A DNA stretch of 64,000 bases. Source: Maribacter algarum (ex Zhang et al. 2020). GTDB lineage: Bacteria > Bacteroidota > Bacteroidia > Flavobacteriales > Flavobacteriaceae. Within the stretch, counting starts at the first letter, position 1. Each line of letters begins with the position of its first letter. The notes beneath the pieces are model-generated. The model did no database searches. It had not been told where the DNA came from and saw only the letters and a program-made list of their open reading frames with translations. Shown here one piece after another: positions 7,768-16,874 of this stretch. The translations under genes and the position numbers were made by a program. Location: contig NZ_VATY01000001.1 in assembly GCF_005885635.1 (NCBI RefSeq), positions 1,612,001-1,676,000 of the forward strand. Direction: 5' to 3'.

Positions 7768-9342
7768 CTAGTTCAGTTTTGGACGGAGTTTGAAAAACTC
7801 AATATAACTTGGTGGGTTTTCGACAATTCCTCTTTCAGAAACTAATTTAATATGAATATTTCGTTGTTTTGCCTTGAACGCAAAATCTTCTAGAATTTCA
7901 ATGATATCTTGATCTAAATAACGTGTTTTACGAACGTCCAGCTCTAAAAAAGAATTTTCTGGAAGTGAATCAAGCTCCTTTAGAATAGCCCCCTTGTTAA
8001 AGAATGTAACTTCTTCAGCAAGTGTCATTTTTACTTTTCCGTCCGTTGGGTCATCATTTTCTGTATGTAGGAAATGCGAGTTTTTAAAACTTTTATATAG
8101 CACGACGATGATTCCTACAATCAAACCTAAGGCTAGTCCTTTTAGGAGGTCCATGAATACAATTCCCATGACTGTTACCATAAACGGTACAAACTGCGTC
8201 CAACCACCATCATACATTGCTTTAAAAGTTGATGGTTTAGCCAATTTATATCCTACAATAAAGAGTACCGCAGCAAGTACAGAGAGCGGAATCATTTGTA
8301 ACAAAAATGGTATTGCAGCTACAGAAGCTATTAATAAAAAGCCGTGAACTATGGCTGATGTTTTGGTCTTACCTCCTGATTGAATATTTGCAGACGAACG
8401 TACAATTACCTGAGTAATAGGTAAACCACCGATGAAACCAGAGACAATGTTTCCAGCTCCCTGCGCCAATAATTCCCGATTGGTAGGGGTAACCCGTTTT
8501 TCGGGGTCGAGTTTATCTGTAGCCTCAACACATAAGAGTGTTTCAAGACTGGCCACCAATGCGATTGTAAAGGCTGTGATTAGAACGGGTGTAGTGAATG
8601 CTTGACTCCAATCTGGTGTAACAAATTGAGTTAGTAAGCCCGCCGTGTTTCTATCTTCGCTTAAAGAAACCAGATGCTGTTCTGTAATTCCAAAATCTGT
8701 TCCTTGGGTAACAACGTAGTAAATGATACCAACTACAACGGCCACTAAAGGACCTTGAACAAGCTCAAAAAACCTCCCTTTTTTGGAAAGTACATTACTC
8801 CAGAGAATTAATATCGCCAAGGAAATTAAGCCTATAATAGTTGGACCTAAACTTGGGTCTCCTATTGCGTTTACGATTTCTGTAAATGTATTTTCACCAT
8901 CAATTTGAAAGAAGGCAAAATCTCCTTCAGGATCATCATCATCCCCTAAAAAGTGAGGTATCTGTTTTAGAATGATTATTATTCCAATTCCAGTTAGCAT
9001 ACCACGTATAACAGAACTTGGAAAAAAATATCCGATAATACCCAATTTGGCTACGCCAAAAATGATTTGAATCACCCCTCCAATAACAACGGCAGAGAGA
9101 AATACTTGAAAGCCTAGTTGATCGATTGCGACCAAAACAATTGCTGCAAGACCAGCAGCAGGACCACTAACCCCTATATTGGAGCCACTTATTGCCCCAA
9201 CAACAATACCACCTACAATACCTGCTATTAGACCTGAAAATAGTGGCGCGCCACTTGCCAAGGCTATTCCCAAACAAAGGGGAAGCGCTACGAAAAATAC
9301 AACGATACTTGCAGGCAAGTCCTTTTTTAAATGCTTAAACAT
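7768..9342 (-). CDS. SulP family anion transporter with STAS domain (524 aa)
   Basis: A second SulP permease with multiple transmembrane segments. It has the conserved N-terminal DLPASIVVFFVALPLCLGIA helix, the ISGSNIGVSGPAAGLAA substrate-site loop, and a C-terminal STAS domain (about residues 430-515) with the NSFLELDVRKTRYLDQD core. It is compact and lacks the inserted loop of the 621-aa paralogue. The carbonic anhydrase gene follows by 44 bp, so bicarbonate is the most likely substrate and the pair could act as a bicarbonate accumulation unit. Bicarbonate transport is inferred; sulfate or other anions remain possible. Confidence 0.9.
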   Translation of the reverse strand: MFKHLKKDLPASIVVFFVALPLCLGIALASGAPLFSGLIAGIVGGIVVGAISGSNIGVSGPAAGLAAIVLVAIDQLGFQVFLSAVVIGGVIQIIFGVAKLGIIGYFFPSSVIRGMLTGIGIIIILKQIPHFLGDDDDPEGDFAFFQIDGENTFTEIVNAIGDPSLGPTIIGLISLAILILWSNVLSKKGRFFELVQGPLVAVVVGIIYYVVTQGTDFGITEQHLVSLSEDRNTAGLLTQFVTPDWSQAFTTPVLITAFTIALVASLETLLCVEATDKLDPEKRVTPTNRELLAQGAGNIVSGFIGGLPITQVIVRSSANIQSGGKTKTSAIVHGFLLIASVAAIPFLLQMIPLSVLAAVLFIVGYKLAKPSTFKAMYDGGWTQFVPFMVTVMGIVFMDLLKGLALGLIVGIIVVLYKSFKNSHFLHTENDDPTDGKVKMTLAEEVTFFNKGAILKELDSLPENSFLELDVRKTRYLDQDIIEILEDFAFKAKQRNIHIKLVSERGIVENPPSYIEFFKLRPKLN

Positions 9343-9357
9343 AATTTAAAGAATAAT

Positions 9358-9372
9358 AGGGCATTTTGCCCT
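9358..9372. repeat. Perfect short palindrome upstream of the 524-aa SulP gene
   Basis: The 15-bp sequence AGGGCATTTTGCCCT has two 6-bp arms around TTT and lies about 16 bp before the SulP start codon. There is no T-run on the minus strand after it, so it is not a standard terminator. It could be an operator or a leader hairpin between the 98-aa gene and SulP. Confidence 0.5.
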
Positions 9373-9410
9373 GATGAGATTGATTAATTATTTGAAAAAC
9401 GGTCGGAATT

Positions 9411-9707
9411 TTAAATAAAACAGTGTTCCGGAGGGGGCAGTAGAATAGGCAATGAAGCCATATAGTCTTGTTCAAAATAAAAACTTGAAATAACAATTTT
9501 CTCGCTTCGAAATTGTGCAATTGTATTTAGGTTAAACTCTAAAAAATATTCTTTTTCTTGTGCCTCTTTTTTTTCTTCTTTATTTTCCTCCTCATTGAAG
9601 TCAACGACTATTCCCTTTTCATCAAGATTTGTTAAAGTCATAACCGACGGGGCAATAATGGCCGTTGTTACCAACAATGCAAGAAGAATGAGGCAAGATG
9701 ACTTCAT
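9411..9707 (-). CDS. Small conserved hypothetical with N-terminal membrane anchor
   Basis: A 98-aa protein. Residues 1-25 form a signal peptide or membrane anchor (SSCLILLALLVTTAIIAPSV), followed by an acidic segment and a Glu/Lys-rich charged stretch (about residues 38-52). The rest is hydrophobic-aromatic and ends PPPEHCFI. I recognise no domain. It lies 68 bp upstream of the SulP gene on the same strand, with the palindrome at 9358-9372 in between. It may be exported. Reading frame and charge pattern support a real gene; function is unknown. Confidence 0.6.
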   Translation of the reverse strand: MKSSCLILLALLVTTAIIAPSVMTLTNLDEKGIVVDFNEEENKEEKKEAQEKEYFLEFNLNTIAQFRSEKIVISSFYFEQDYMASLPILLPPPEHCFI

Positions 9708-9768
9708 AGGATATTCGAATAGAGCGCTAAGATAACAGTAATACTATTAATTTTTTGTTAAATAAATT

Positions 9769-10527
9769 TTAAAAATCTTTCAACAGTTTAATACTTTCAG
9801 AACTCAGCCATCCGGTTTGGCCGTCCGCAATTCGAATCTTTTTATAGCCGTCCAATTCTTCGAGTACATTCAGTTTTGTGCCTTCATGTAATGTAAATAC
9901 AACTTGACTTCTTTTATTTGGTTCTGAGGTAACTTTTGCCTCGCTGTCAAAAACAATAGCAGGCTGGTCTGTCTGAAAGTCGGCATATTGAAGAAAAGCT
10001 AAAACAACGGAAACTACTGCTAGGAGTAATGAAACGATACTGGTGATAAAGGCAATTCGCTTTTGTGTGGCATATTTTAGGTAATAGAATCCAATATATA
10101 GAAGGACAAACAAAATCATAAAAACTATTGCCACATAACCCCATTGGTCAAATGATAAGAAACCAGTAATTTCTTGGTAAATTTTTGAAAGTCCTGTCTC
10201 GGGCATTAGCTCTATGGCATCAAGTGTCATATTTTGGGCATAGGCCAGATTGTTTTTTATCTCTGGGTCATTTGGTTTTAACAAGAGGGCCTTTTCGAAA
10301 TAGTATATACTTGGGGCAACTTGGTTTAATTTGTAATAAGAATTGCCCAAATTAAAATACAGTTCAGGTGAATGTTGACCTGCCTTAACAATTTCTAAGT
10401 AATTTTCTATTGCTTTGTTATAATTACCCGCATTATAAGCATCCGTAGCGTCCTTAAACAAGGCATCGTTCTGTGATTGCACAGTAAAGGAGAGTAAGAT
10501 GAATAGAAAAGTAAGTACGCTTTTCAT
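9769..10527 (-). CDS. batE: BatE: TPR and SH3-like domain membrane protein
   Basis: A 252-aa protein, last gene of the Bat operon. It has a signal peptide (cleavage near VQS-Q, about residue 18), two to three TPR units (about 20-100: NAGNYNKAIENYLEIVK, ELYFNLGNSYYKLNQVAP, KPNDPEIKNNLAYA) and two hydrophobic transmembrane segments between about 130 and 185. The C-terminal bacterial SH3 domain ends in TGWLSSESIKLL. Bat proteins form an envelope complex implicated in aerotolerance and stress resistance in Bacteroidota. The gene starts 2 bp after the batD stop, consistent with tight translational coupling. Confidence 0.9.
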   Translation of the reverse strand: MKSVLTFLFILLSFTVQSQNDALFKDATDAYNAGNYNKAIENYLEIVKAGQHSPELYFNLGNSYYKLNQVAPSIYYFEKALLLKPNDPEIKNNLAYAQNMTLDAIELMPETGLSKIYQEITGFLSFDQWGYVAIVFMILFVLLYIGFYYLKYATQKRIAFITSIVSLLLAVVSVVLAFLQYADFQTDQPAIVFDSEAKVTSEPNKRSQVVFTLHEGTKLNVLEELDGYKKIRIADGQTGWLSSESIKLLKDF

Positions 10528-10529
10528 AG

Positions 10530-12302
10530 TTACAACTGTTTATCTAAATATGAAATCACTTCACTGGCCTTTTCATAATCTTGCTTCATTTGAACCTCTG
10601 AAAATGGACTATAACGTGCCATTTCGCAATTTTTAAGCAGAGCGATAAAACCATTCCTTGTGGTATCATCTACCTGCTTTTCAGTGAGCAGAGTCATAAT
10701 TTTATCTTTACTGAATTCTGAAGTTTCTATTTTTAGTTTTGCTTTCAGATAGTTATGCAGCCCTTTTTCTAAAGCAATATAAAACGCTTCCTTATTACCT
10801 AGGGATTTTTTAGCAGCGGAGAGATATTTGCGTGCCAATTTGTTCGCTCTTCTAATTTTGTTTCCAGCAACATCGCTAGCAATAGCATCACGTTTCTTCC
10901 CGAAGATAATGGCTAAAGGAATTAATAGTAATGGCAACAATAACCATAGATAAAAACTAGTCGAACCTAAAAAATAATCAGACCCGATTGCCGTTAAATT
11001 TGGTTTCAATTTGATGAAATTGAACTTATCGCTTGTAGCAATTACGGCTTGTTTACTTCCAGTTTGGGAAGCAGTATTTCCACTGGCACTAGTTGGCCCT
11101 TCTACAACGTTGATAAGGATTTCGTCAGAAGAAAGTGTTTTGTATTGTTCTGTCTTAGGGTCGAAATAACTAAAGGAAATAGGTTGAATAGGATATTTTC
11201 CGCGGAATGAAGGTATGATGGTGTAGCTGTTGGTCACTTTTCCTTGCATTCCAGATAGTGTAGTCCTGACTTTTTCATCAAACTCGGGCTCATAGACTTC
11301 CAATGAACTAGGAAGATTTGGTTCTGGCAACTGAAAAAGTTTCAGATTACCTTTGCCATTCACCTCAACCTTTGCTTGCAACGACTCAGAAGCATTTAAA
11401 CTTGTCTTACTAGCTGTAACAGAAAAATCGAAATCACCAACAGCGCCACTAAAATCTGCTGGTTTTCCTTGGGTTGGCAATGCTTTAACGTTAATCGTTC
11501 GTTTTCCGGCAGAAACGGTTTTATTGGTTTGGGAATAAATCCTTCCTCCGAAAAAATCCCTTTTATTGGTAGGTACATCAACAGTTACATCCAAAGAAAG
11601 TGGTTCTATTTCAAGTTTTCCAGATTTCTGTGGGTATAGAACAACACGTTTTAGAATAACATAACGATATTGTTTTCCCTTGTAGGTTCCGTTTTTTGCA
11701 TTTCGTACAGATACAGGAATATCTTGACTCCAAAAATTATTATACTTTGGATTATCCAAAGGACGATAATTTGAAACGCTTATTGATGGGCTCACATATA
11801 ATTTATAGACAACGCTTACCGCTTCATTCATATAAGGGTTTGACTTAGAAACTTCGGCCACAAGATGCAAACTCTCATCTGCGAAATCTTCTATAGTTTT
11901 TTGAGCATTGGGTTTATCTACGGCGGCCGTAACTTCAATTTGTTTCGCAAGTGACTTATAGACTTTGCCCCCTATCGTAATAGATGCTTGCCTAATATTG
12001 ATTTTGCCCCGCTTGGTAGGAGCCAAAGTATATGAATAGGTCTTGGAATAACTTCGCACCCCATTAACCCACGAGGAGCTAATCGATTGAGATGGCCCCA
12101 TGAGAACTCGAAAACCGGCAAAGTCTGGGGGATTAAAATCATCACCATCCTTGTTCATGACAAAATCAACTCTAAGACGTTCGTTGATACCCAATTTGTC
12201 TTTGCTTACCAACATTTCAAATGTAACCGCTTCTGAATCTTGCGCTATTGACAAAAACGCTAGAAACAGCAACGGAAATAGAAGTATGTATTTCTTAGGC
12301 AT
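10530..12302 (-). CDS. batD: BatD: oxygen-tolerance membrane protein
   Basis: A 590-aa BatD-family protein. The signal peptide (PKKYILLFPLLFLAFLSIAQ) is followed by a long periplasmic region of repeated Ig-like beta domains (about residues 25-430), one transmembrane segment (SFYLWLLLPLLLIPLAIIFG, about 450-470) and a cytoplasmic helical tail. The start is set at the ATG at 12302 because the protein then begins directly with the signal peptide; an upstream TTG at 12317 would overlap the batC stop. It is the largest Bat component and is presumably a periplasmic scaffold. Confidence 0.92.
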   Translation of the reverse strand: MPKKYILLFPLLFLAFLSIAQDSEAVTFEMLVSKDKLGINERLRVDFVMNKDGDDFNPPDFAGFRVLMGPSQSISSSWVNGVRSYSKTYSYTLAPTKRGKINIRQASITIGGKVYKSLAKQIEVTAAVDKPNAQKTIEDFADESLHLVAEVSKSNPYMNEAVSVVYKLYVSPSISVSNYRPLDNPKYNNFWSQDIPVSVRNAKNGTYKGKQYRYVILKRVVLYPQKSGKLEIEPLSLDVTVDVPTNKRDFFGGRIYSQTNKTVSAGKRTINVKALPTQGKPADFSGAVGDFDFSVTASKTSLNASESLQAKVEVNGKGNLKLFQLPEPNLPSSLEVYEPEFDEKVRTTLSGMQGKVTNSYTIIPSFRGKYPIQPISFSYFDPKTEQYKTLSSDEILINVVEGPTSASGNTASQTGSKQAVIATSDKFNFIKLKPNLTAIGSDYFLGSTSFYLWLLLPLLLIPLAIIFGKKRDAIASDVAGNKIRRANKLARKYLSAAKKSLGNKEAFYIALEKGLHNYLKAKLKIETSEFSKDKIMTLLTEKQVDDTTRNGFIALLKNCEMARYSPFSEVQMKQDYEKASEVISYLDKQL

Positions 12303-12310
12303 AATAGGTA

Positions 12311-13156
12311 CTACCAATCTTTTTCATTTTTTACTTTAACGCCTTTTACTTTCTTGGCATCAATCTTCTGTTGTACTTTTTTCTCTTCGTTCTGCATGGC
12401 CTCTAGCAGATTCTGAATTTGCTGTTTTGATAATTGATTGGGTCGAGGCTGCTTTTGCTCTCCTTTTTTATCATCTTCTGGCTTTTTCTCCTCTTTTTCT
12501 TTTTGGTCACCATCCCCTTCTTTATTATCTTCTTTTTCCTCGTCGCCCTTATCTCCTTTGTCTTTTTCGTCTTCGTCTTTATTGTCCTTTTTCTCGCCGT
12601 CGTCGCCCTCGTTCTTGTCTTTGTTTTCGTCTTCTTTCTTGTCCTTATCCTTGTTTTCCTTGTCGTCTTTATTATCGTCGTTCTTTTGCTCGTCCTGCTG
12701 CTTTTTAAGCATCTCCTTGGCTAAAGCCAAGTTGTAGCGCGTTTCCTCATCAGTTGGATTATTTCGAAGCGCTTCTTTATAGGCCTCAACCGCCTTTTCA
12801 TACTCTTTGCGTTTCATGAAAACATTGCCCATATTATGATAGGCTTTGTGTTTGCTATTTTTGTCTGTTGCTGTTTCGCCTGCTTCCTTAAATCGCCCAA
12901 AGGCCTCACTATAGGTTTCTTTGTTGTAATATGCGTTTCCTAAATTGAAGGGGGCGGCAACATTCTCATCACTTTTTGCAATCGCTTTTCTATAGTCGAC
13001 TTCCGCATCTACAAATTTAGATTCAGATAGGGATTTATTGGCATCCCAAGTGAGATTGGTGGAGGCTTCTAAGGCTTTTGCTTTTTCTTTCTCCTCATCT
13101 TGAGCATGAGAGAGACATCCAATTAGTAGAACAAAAAACAGGATATACTTTTTCAT
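12311..13156 (-). CDS. batC: BatC: TPR protein with long charged linker
   Basis: A 281-aa protein. The signal peptide has Cys14 in a LLIGCLSHAQ context, so it may be a lipoprotein or cleaved after HAQ. Three TPRs follow (about residues 40-150: AAPFNLGNAYYNKETYSEAF, AYHNMGNVFMKRKEYEKAVE, NPTDEETRYNLALAKEML). Next comes a very low-complexity Lys/Glu/Asp-rich segment from about 153 to 240, then a helical C-terminus (NQLSKQQIQNLLEAMQNEEK). The charged stretch is coded by near-repetitive GAC/GAA/AAG triplets, which create long open frames on the opposite strand that are not genes. It is a Bat-complex component in the periplasm or membrane face. Confidence 0.9.
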   Translation of the reverse strand: MKKYILFFVLLIGCLSHAQDEEKEKAKALEASTNLTWDANKSLSESKFVDAEVDYRKAIAKSDENVAAPFNLGNAYYNKETYSEAFGRFKEAGETATDKNSKHKAYHNMGNVFMKRKEYEKAVEAYKEALRNNPTDEETRYNLALAKEMLKKQQDEQKNDDNKDDKENKDKDKKEDENKDKNEGDDGEKKDNKDEDEKDKGDKGDEEKEDNKEGDGDQKEKEEKKPEDDKKGEQKQPRPNQLSKQQIQNLLEAMQNEEKKVQQKIDAKKVKGVKVKNEKDW

Positions 13157-13161
13157 AGCAC

Positions 13162-14205
13162 CTAGTTTCTTTTTTCGTTAAACAAATTCAACTTACGCAA
13201 CCACTGCGTTTTTCGATCTAAAACAAAAACATCTAAAAATAACAATAATAGACCTGCGCCCAAAAACCACTGAAACTGGTCTTTATACTCGGCGAATTGT
13301 TTGGCTTCAAATTCCTTTTTATCCATCTGGTTTAATTGTTCTTTGATGAATTCCACTGCTTCTTCTGTGTTTGTACCATCTATGTATTCCCCGTCTCCGT
13401 CATCTGCAATATCCTCAAGAACTTCTGAGTTCAATTTGGTAATGACAACTTCTCCCTGGGCATCTTTTTTCAGACTCTCAACAACACCTTTTCTTTTTAT
13501 TGGTATGGGAGCGCCTTTCTCTTTCCCCACACCAATAGTGAAGATTCGAATTCCAGCTTCCCTGGCATTTTCGACAGATTTCACTGCATTTCCTTCAGAA
13601 TGATCTTCTCCATCGGAAATAATGAACAGTACCCGATTTGTTTGGTCCTCATCATCATAATAGGTAGTTGCTAATTCAATGGCCTGGTCGATTGCCGTGC
13701 CTTGAGAAGTTAGCATATCAGTATTCATACTCTGCAAGAACATCTTTGCCGCACCATAATCCGTAGTGATAGGCAGCTGGGGGAATGCCTGCCCCGCATA
13801 GGCGATGATTCCTATTCTATCACTAGCCAACTGATTAATTATTTCAGAAACCAAACGTTTTGATTTTTCCAACCGGTTGGGGGCGATATCCTCGGCCAGC
13901 ATACTTTTAGAAACATCAACGGCGAACACGATGTCAACACCTTCTCTCTTTACCGTCTCTAATTTTGTGCCAATCTTTGGGTTGACCAAGCCTAAGGTTA
14001 GAAAGGACAAGCCGAGTAGCAATAGAATTAATTTCAAACTTGATTTGAAATCCGATTTATCGGGAGTCAAATGTTTTAGTAAGGAAAGATTTGAAAACTT
14101 CTTCTGTGTCTTTTTTTTCCAGATTTGAAGCAGCACGAAAAGGACAATCAATACAGGAATGATGCCTAGCAAATAGAAATATATTTTTTCGTCGAACTGA
14201 ATCAT
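13162..14205 (-). CDS. batB: BatB: von Willebrand A domain membrane protein
   Basis: A 347-aa protein with N-terminal transmembrane segments (YLLGIIPVLIVLFVLLQIW, and LILLLLGLSFLTLGLV about residues 58-74). A VWA domain (about 88-290) carries an intact MIDAS metal site starting AVDVSKSMLAED, and a C-terminal transmembrane helix (WFLGAGLLLLFLDVFVL) follows. It begins 3 bp after batA and ends 5 bp before batC, so it is in the same operon. It pairs with BatA as a divalent-metal-dependent adhesion or scaffold subunit. Confidence 0.93.
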   Translation of the reverse strand: MIQFDEKIYFYLLGIIPVLIVLFVLLQIWKKKTQKKFSNLSLLKHLTPDKSDFKSSLKLILLLLGLSFLTLGLVNPKIGTKLETVKREGVDIVFAVDVSKSMLAEDIAPNRLEKSKRLVSEIINQLASDRIGIIAYAGQAFPQLPITTDYGAAKMFLQSMNTDMLTSQGTAIDQAIELATTYYDDEDQTNRVLFIISDGEDHSEGNAVKSVENAREAGIRIFTIGVGKEKGAPIPIKRKGVVESLKKDAQGEVVITKLNSEVLEDIADDGDGEYIDGTNTEEAVEFIKEQLNQMDKKEFEAKQFAEYKDQFQWFLGAGLLLLFLDVFVLDRKTQWLRKLNLFNEKRN

Positions 14206-14208
14206 AAT

Positions 14209-15207
14209 CTATATAAAACTTCGAAATAAGGTATTTCTCAAAATCCATTCTAAGAGTAGTAGCACTCCCGCCAAAAGTATCCAAGGTCGAAACTTTTCCT
14301 CGTATCGGGTGTATTTGAACTCCTCTATTTCTGTTTTTTCTAACTTATTGATTTCGTCGTAAATTTCTTCAAGCTTTTCATTATTGGTGGCCCTAAAATA
14401 TTTTCCTCCCGTAACCTTCGCAATATCTTTCAATAACTCTTCATCGATTTCTACCTGTCTCATACCATATCTAAAGGACCCATCAGCGTTGTAGGCTACT
14501 GGCGATAAGGCATTTCCATTTGTGCCAAGACCAATGGTATAGGTCTTAATATCATATTCAATAGCAAGGTCTGCGGCTGTTTGGGGTTCAATAAAGCCAG
14601 AATTGTTGACTCCGTCCGTTAATAAAATGATAATCTTACTAATTGCCTTGCTTTCTTTGAGTCGATTTACCGAAGTAGCCAAACCCATTCCGATGGCTGT
14701 ACCATCATTTAATTGTCCATAAGTAATCTCCCTTAAAGAACTTAAAACAATGGATTTATCACTAGTAATCGGAGTTTTCGTATACCCTTCACCCGCATAG
14801 GCTACCAAACCGATTCTATCATTCGGGCGTTTTCTAATAAAGTCTGCAGCCACCTTTTTCAATGCTGCTAACCGATTAGGTTTTAAATCGCGGGCCAGCA
14901 TACTTGAGGAAACATCAATAGCCATTACAATATCGATTCCCTTAGTTGTCTTGGTTCTTGTTGAAACATCTTTGGTTTGTGGTCTGGCGATAGCGACAAT
15001 GATTGCTGCTAATGCCAAAAGACGCAATAGAAATAAAAGGGGTTTTAACTTTGGAAGAAATCCTTGGGTTGAAAATCCTTTTATACTCGATATTTTAAGT
15101 GATGGTGTTTGCTCTTTGCGTTTAAAGAAGTACCATAGCGCAGCCAATGGAAGCAATAGAAGCAACCAAAAGAAATCTGGATTTGCAAATTGTACGTCTT
15201 TAAACAT
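14209..15207 (-). CDS. batA: BatA: von Willebrand A domain membrane protein
   Basis: A 332-aa paralogue of BatB. Two N-terminal hydrophobic segments (DFFWLLLLLPLAALWYFF and LLFLLRLLALAAIIVAIARP) precede a VWA domain (about residues 90-290) with MIDAS motif AIDVSSSMLARD and the downstream GMGLATSVNRL and LLTDGVNNSG elements. A C-terminal transmembrane helix lies near 308-325. Its ATG overlaps the stop of the upstream 555-aa gene by one base, showing coupling. It is a core Bat component. Confidence 0.93.
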   Translation of the reverse strand: MFKDVQFANPDFFWLLLLLPLAALWYFFKRKEQTPSLKISSIKGFSTQGFLPKLKPLLFLLRLLALAAIIVAIARPQTKDVSTRTKTTKGIDIVMAIDVSSSMLARDLKPNRLAALKKVAADFIRKRPNDRIGLVAYAGEGYTKTPITSDKSIVLSSLREITYGQLNDGTAIGMGLATSVNRLKESKAISKIIILLTDGVNNSGFIEPQTAADLAIEYDIKTYTIGLGTNGNALSPVAYNADGSFRYGMRQVEIDEELLKDIAKVTGGKYFRATNNEKLEEIYDEINKLEKTEIEEFKYTRYEEKFRPWILLAGVLLLLEWILRNTLFRSFI

Positions 15208-16874
15208 TATGATTCTAATTTAACTTCGAGGGTTGCTAAAATTCTATCTACTATTTTCTGAGCATAGGAGTCATCATCTAACCAAGTAAGAATTACTTGT
15301 TGTTGAAAGCCTTTTCCACCAAACATGATTAAAGTATATTTTCCCCGAATCAATTCATCAGACTCTGGCACTGCAAATTTTCCACTTCCAAAAACCTTTA
15401 CCCCTGTAACACCCGAAACCGTTTTAAAATCTTCTTGCTTAGTAATAATATTTTTAGCCCCTTTCTGCTCAAACTCTTTGATAATCGTTTCGATTGATTG
15501 TTCAAACTCAGGTTCTTGCTCTGGATTAACAAGAGACATCGAAGAAGTCGCCATGGTAAATAGACCAACGGAGCTCCTATATCCGAACATTTGTAGTTCT
15601 TTGATTGTTGCCTTAGCATCTGGGGGAAGCTTGACTTCTTCACGAATCAAAACCTTAGGGGTTTCTACAATGACCGGAGGAAACCCATATGAACTTCTTA
15701 CCCATTCGCCTTCTAACAATTCTTTTGTGGGATGCCCTAAAATCGTGTCTTTTGTATATTGAAAACCGAAATACGCAGAAGCCGCAATTGCTGAAATCAA
15801 AATTAAACCGGCTAGGCTTATACTAGCAATAAGGATTCTTTTTTTCTGTTTTTTACGCTCTAATTCTTCTATGTATTCTGCTTGCTGCATTAATTCTTCC
15901 TCCGTAGGTTCTGGAAGTGCTTCATGCGTCTTTTCAACAATTTGTTCTATGGATTTTCTATCCTGTTCTGCAACTGAGGTCTCTGGTTTTGATTTAGCGA
16001 ATTTTACTAAATCAGCTGTTTGTAGAATTCTTTTGAATTGGGAAATGGTGTCTTTATCCAATTCCAATTCTCCAGAATCTGTCATTAACTCCAGCTTATC
16101 AATCAACTGGTCAGTTGTACTTTCTAAGGCCGTAACATTTACATCTTCTTCTAAGTAGGAGCGAACAATATCTGTCAGTTCAGAATAGTATTTTTTGTAT
16201 TCGTCTTGAATGAGGTATCTGGAATTTTCCAACTTTTTCAATTCCAACATCGCCCGGTCATAGGGTGGCAGTAATGCTACTTTCTCTTCTTCTGTCAATG
16301 GCTTTTTTCGGAATCCAAACCAGTATAGCAATCCACCTAAAATGGCTAGCCCGAGTAAAATCCCAAGTGCTATTTTCCACCAACCTGAATGACTTTTTTC
16401 GACGACCATCAAATCTTTGATGTCGTACATCTGTTGGTTGAGCGTATCGACGGGTACAGTAGCCACATCAATTTGAAGGGAATCGGTAAAAAACCCTTGA
16501 CCATTGATATCAATTCTTTGGGTTGGGAGTTTATACGAACCCGAATCGAATTGGGTAAGTGCGTATGATTTTTCGAGTGTAAAACGGTCTTTTTTTCGAG
16601 TAGTGTCCGTTTTAAATGCTTCAACCGTTTCTAAAGGAGAGAAAGTCTGTCCCTCAGGAAAAATTACATTTGCGGTAGAATCGGTATCCACATAAACTGT
16701 CCAAATTATCTGTTCACCAATTTTGATAAAAGTGGTATCTACCTCTGAAGTAATTTTAGCAGTTGATTGGGCATATCCGAAGAAGGAATGCCCGAAGAAT
16801 AGAAATAGAAGGACATACCGCAAACCATTCGCTGGGCATTTCGTACTTCGTATTTCATATTTCAAACTTCCCAT
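15207..16874 (-). CDS. Bat-operon membrane protein of unknown role (555 aa)
   Basis: A signal-peptide-like segment (LRYVLLFLFFGHSFFGYAQ) is followed by a BatD-like beta domain (about residues 38-150), a transmembrane helix near 165-190 and a cytoplasmic helical region. A second transmembrane helix (ILIASISLAGLILISAIAAS) and a C-terminal alpha/beta domain follow. The ATG at 16874 overlaps the DUF58 stop (TAATG), supporting coupled translation. However, the first 16 or so codons are made of an intergenic repeat type (GAAATACGAAGTACGAAAT), so the mature gene may really start at TTG 16823, just before the signal peptide. The gene commonly sits between DUF58 and batA in flavobacteria. Function unknown. 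Confidence 0.8.
   Translation of the reverse strand: MGSLKYEIRSTKCPANGLRYVLLFLFFGHSFFGYAQSTAKITSEVDTTFIKIGEQIIWTVYVDTDSTANVIFPEGQTFSPLETVEAFKTDTTRKKDRFTLEKSYALTQFDSGSYKLPTQRIDINGQGFFTDSLQIDVATVPVDTLNQQMYDIKDLMVVEKSHSGWWKIALGILLGLAILGGLLYWFGFRKKPLTEEEKVALLPPYDRAMLELKKLENSRYLIQDEYKKYYSELTDIVRSYLEEDVNVTALESTTDQLIDKLELMTDSGELELDKDTISQFKRILQTADLVKFAKSKPETSVAEQDRKSIEQIVEKTHEALPEPTEEELMQQAEYIEELERKKQKKRILIASISLAGLILISAIAASAYFGFQYTKDTILGHPTKELLEGEWVRSSYGFPPVIVETPKVLIREEVKLPPDAKATIKELQMFGYRSSVGLFTMATSSMSLVNPEQEPEFEQSIETIIKEFEQKGAKNIITKQEDFKTVSGVTGVKVFGSGKFAVPESDELIRGKYTLIMFGGKGFQQQVILTWLDDDSYAQKIVDRILATLEVKLES
16826..16870 (-). repeat. Degenerate ACGAAGTACGAAAT-type repeat inside a gene start
   Basis: On the minus strand the stretch reads GAAATATGAAATACGAAG and then TACGAAATGCCC, a short tandem pattern that I recognise as a common intergenic repeat in Flavobacteriia. 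Here it overlaps the 5' end of the 555-aa Bat-operon gene. Confidence 0.55.

Noticed and set aside
9335-9520. Minus-strand 61-aa frame overlapping the SulP and 98-aa genes
   Set aside because: It overlaps both genes in another frame and shows no domain or signal.
12427-12737. Three long plus-strand open frames opposite batC
   Set aside because: They arise from the repetitive GAC/GAA/AAG codons of the BatC linker read on the other strand; the products are hydrophobic or Ser/Pro low-complexity runs without gene-like features.
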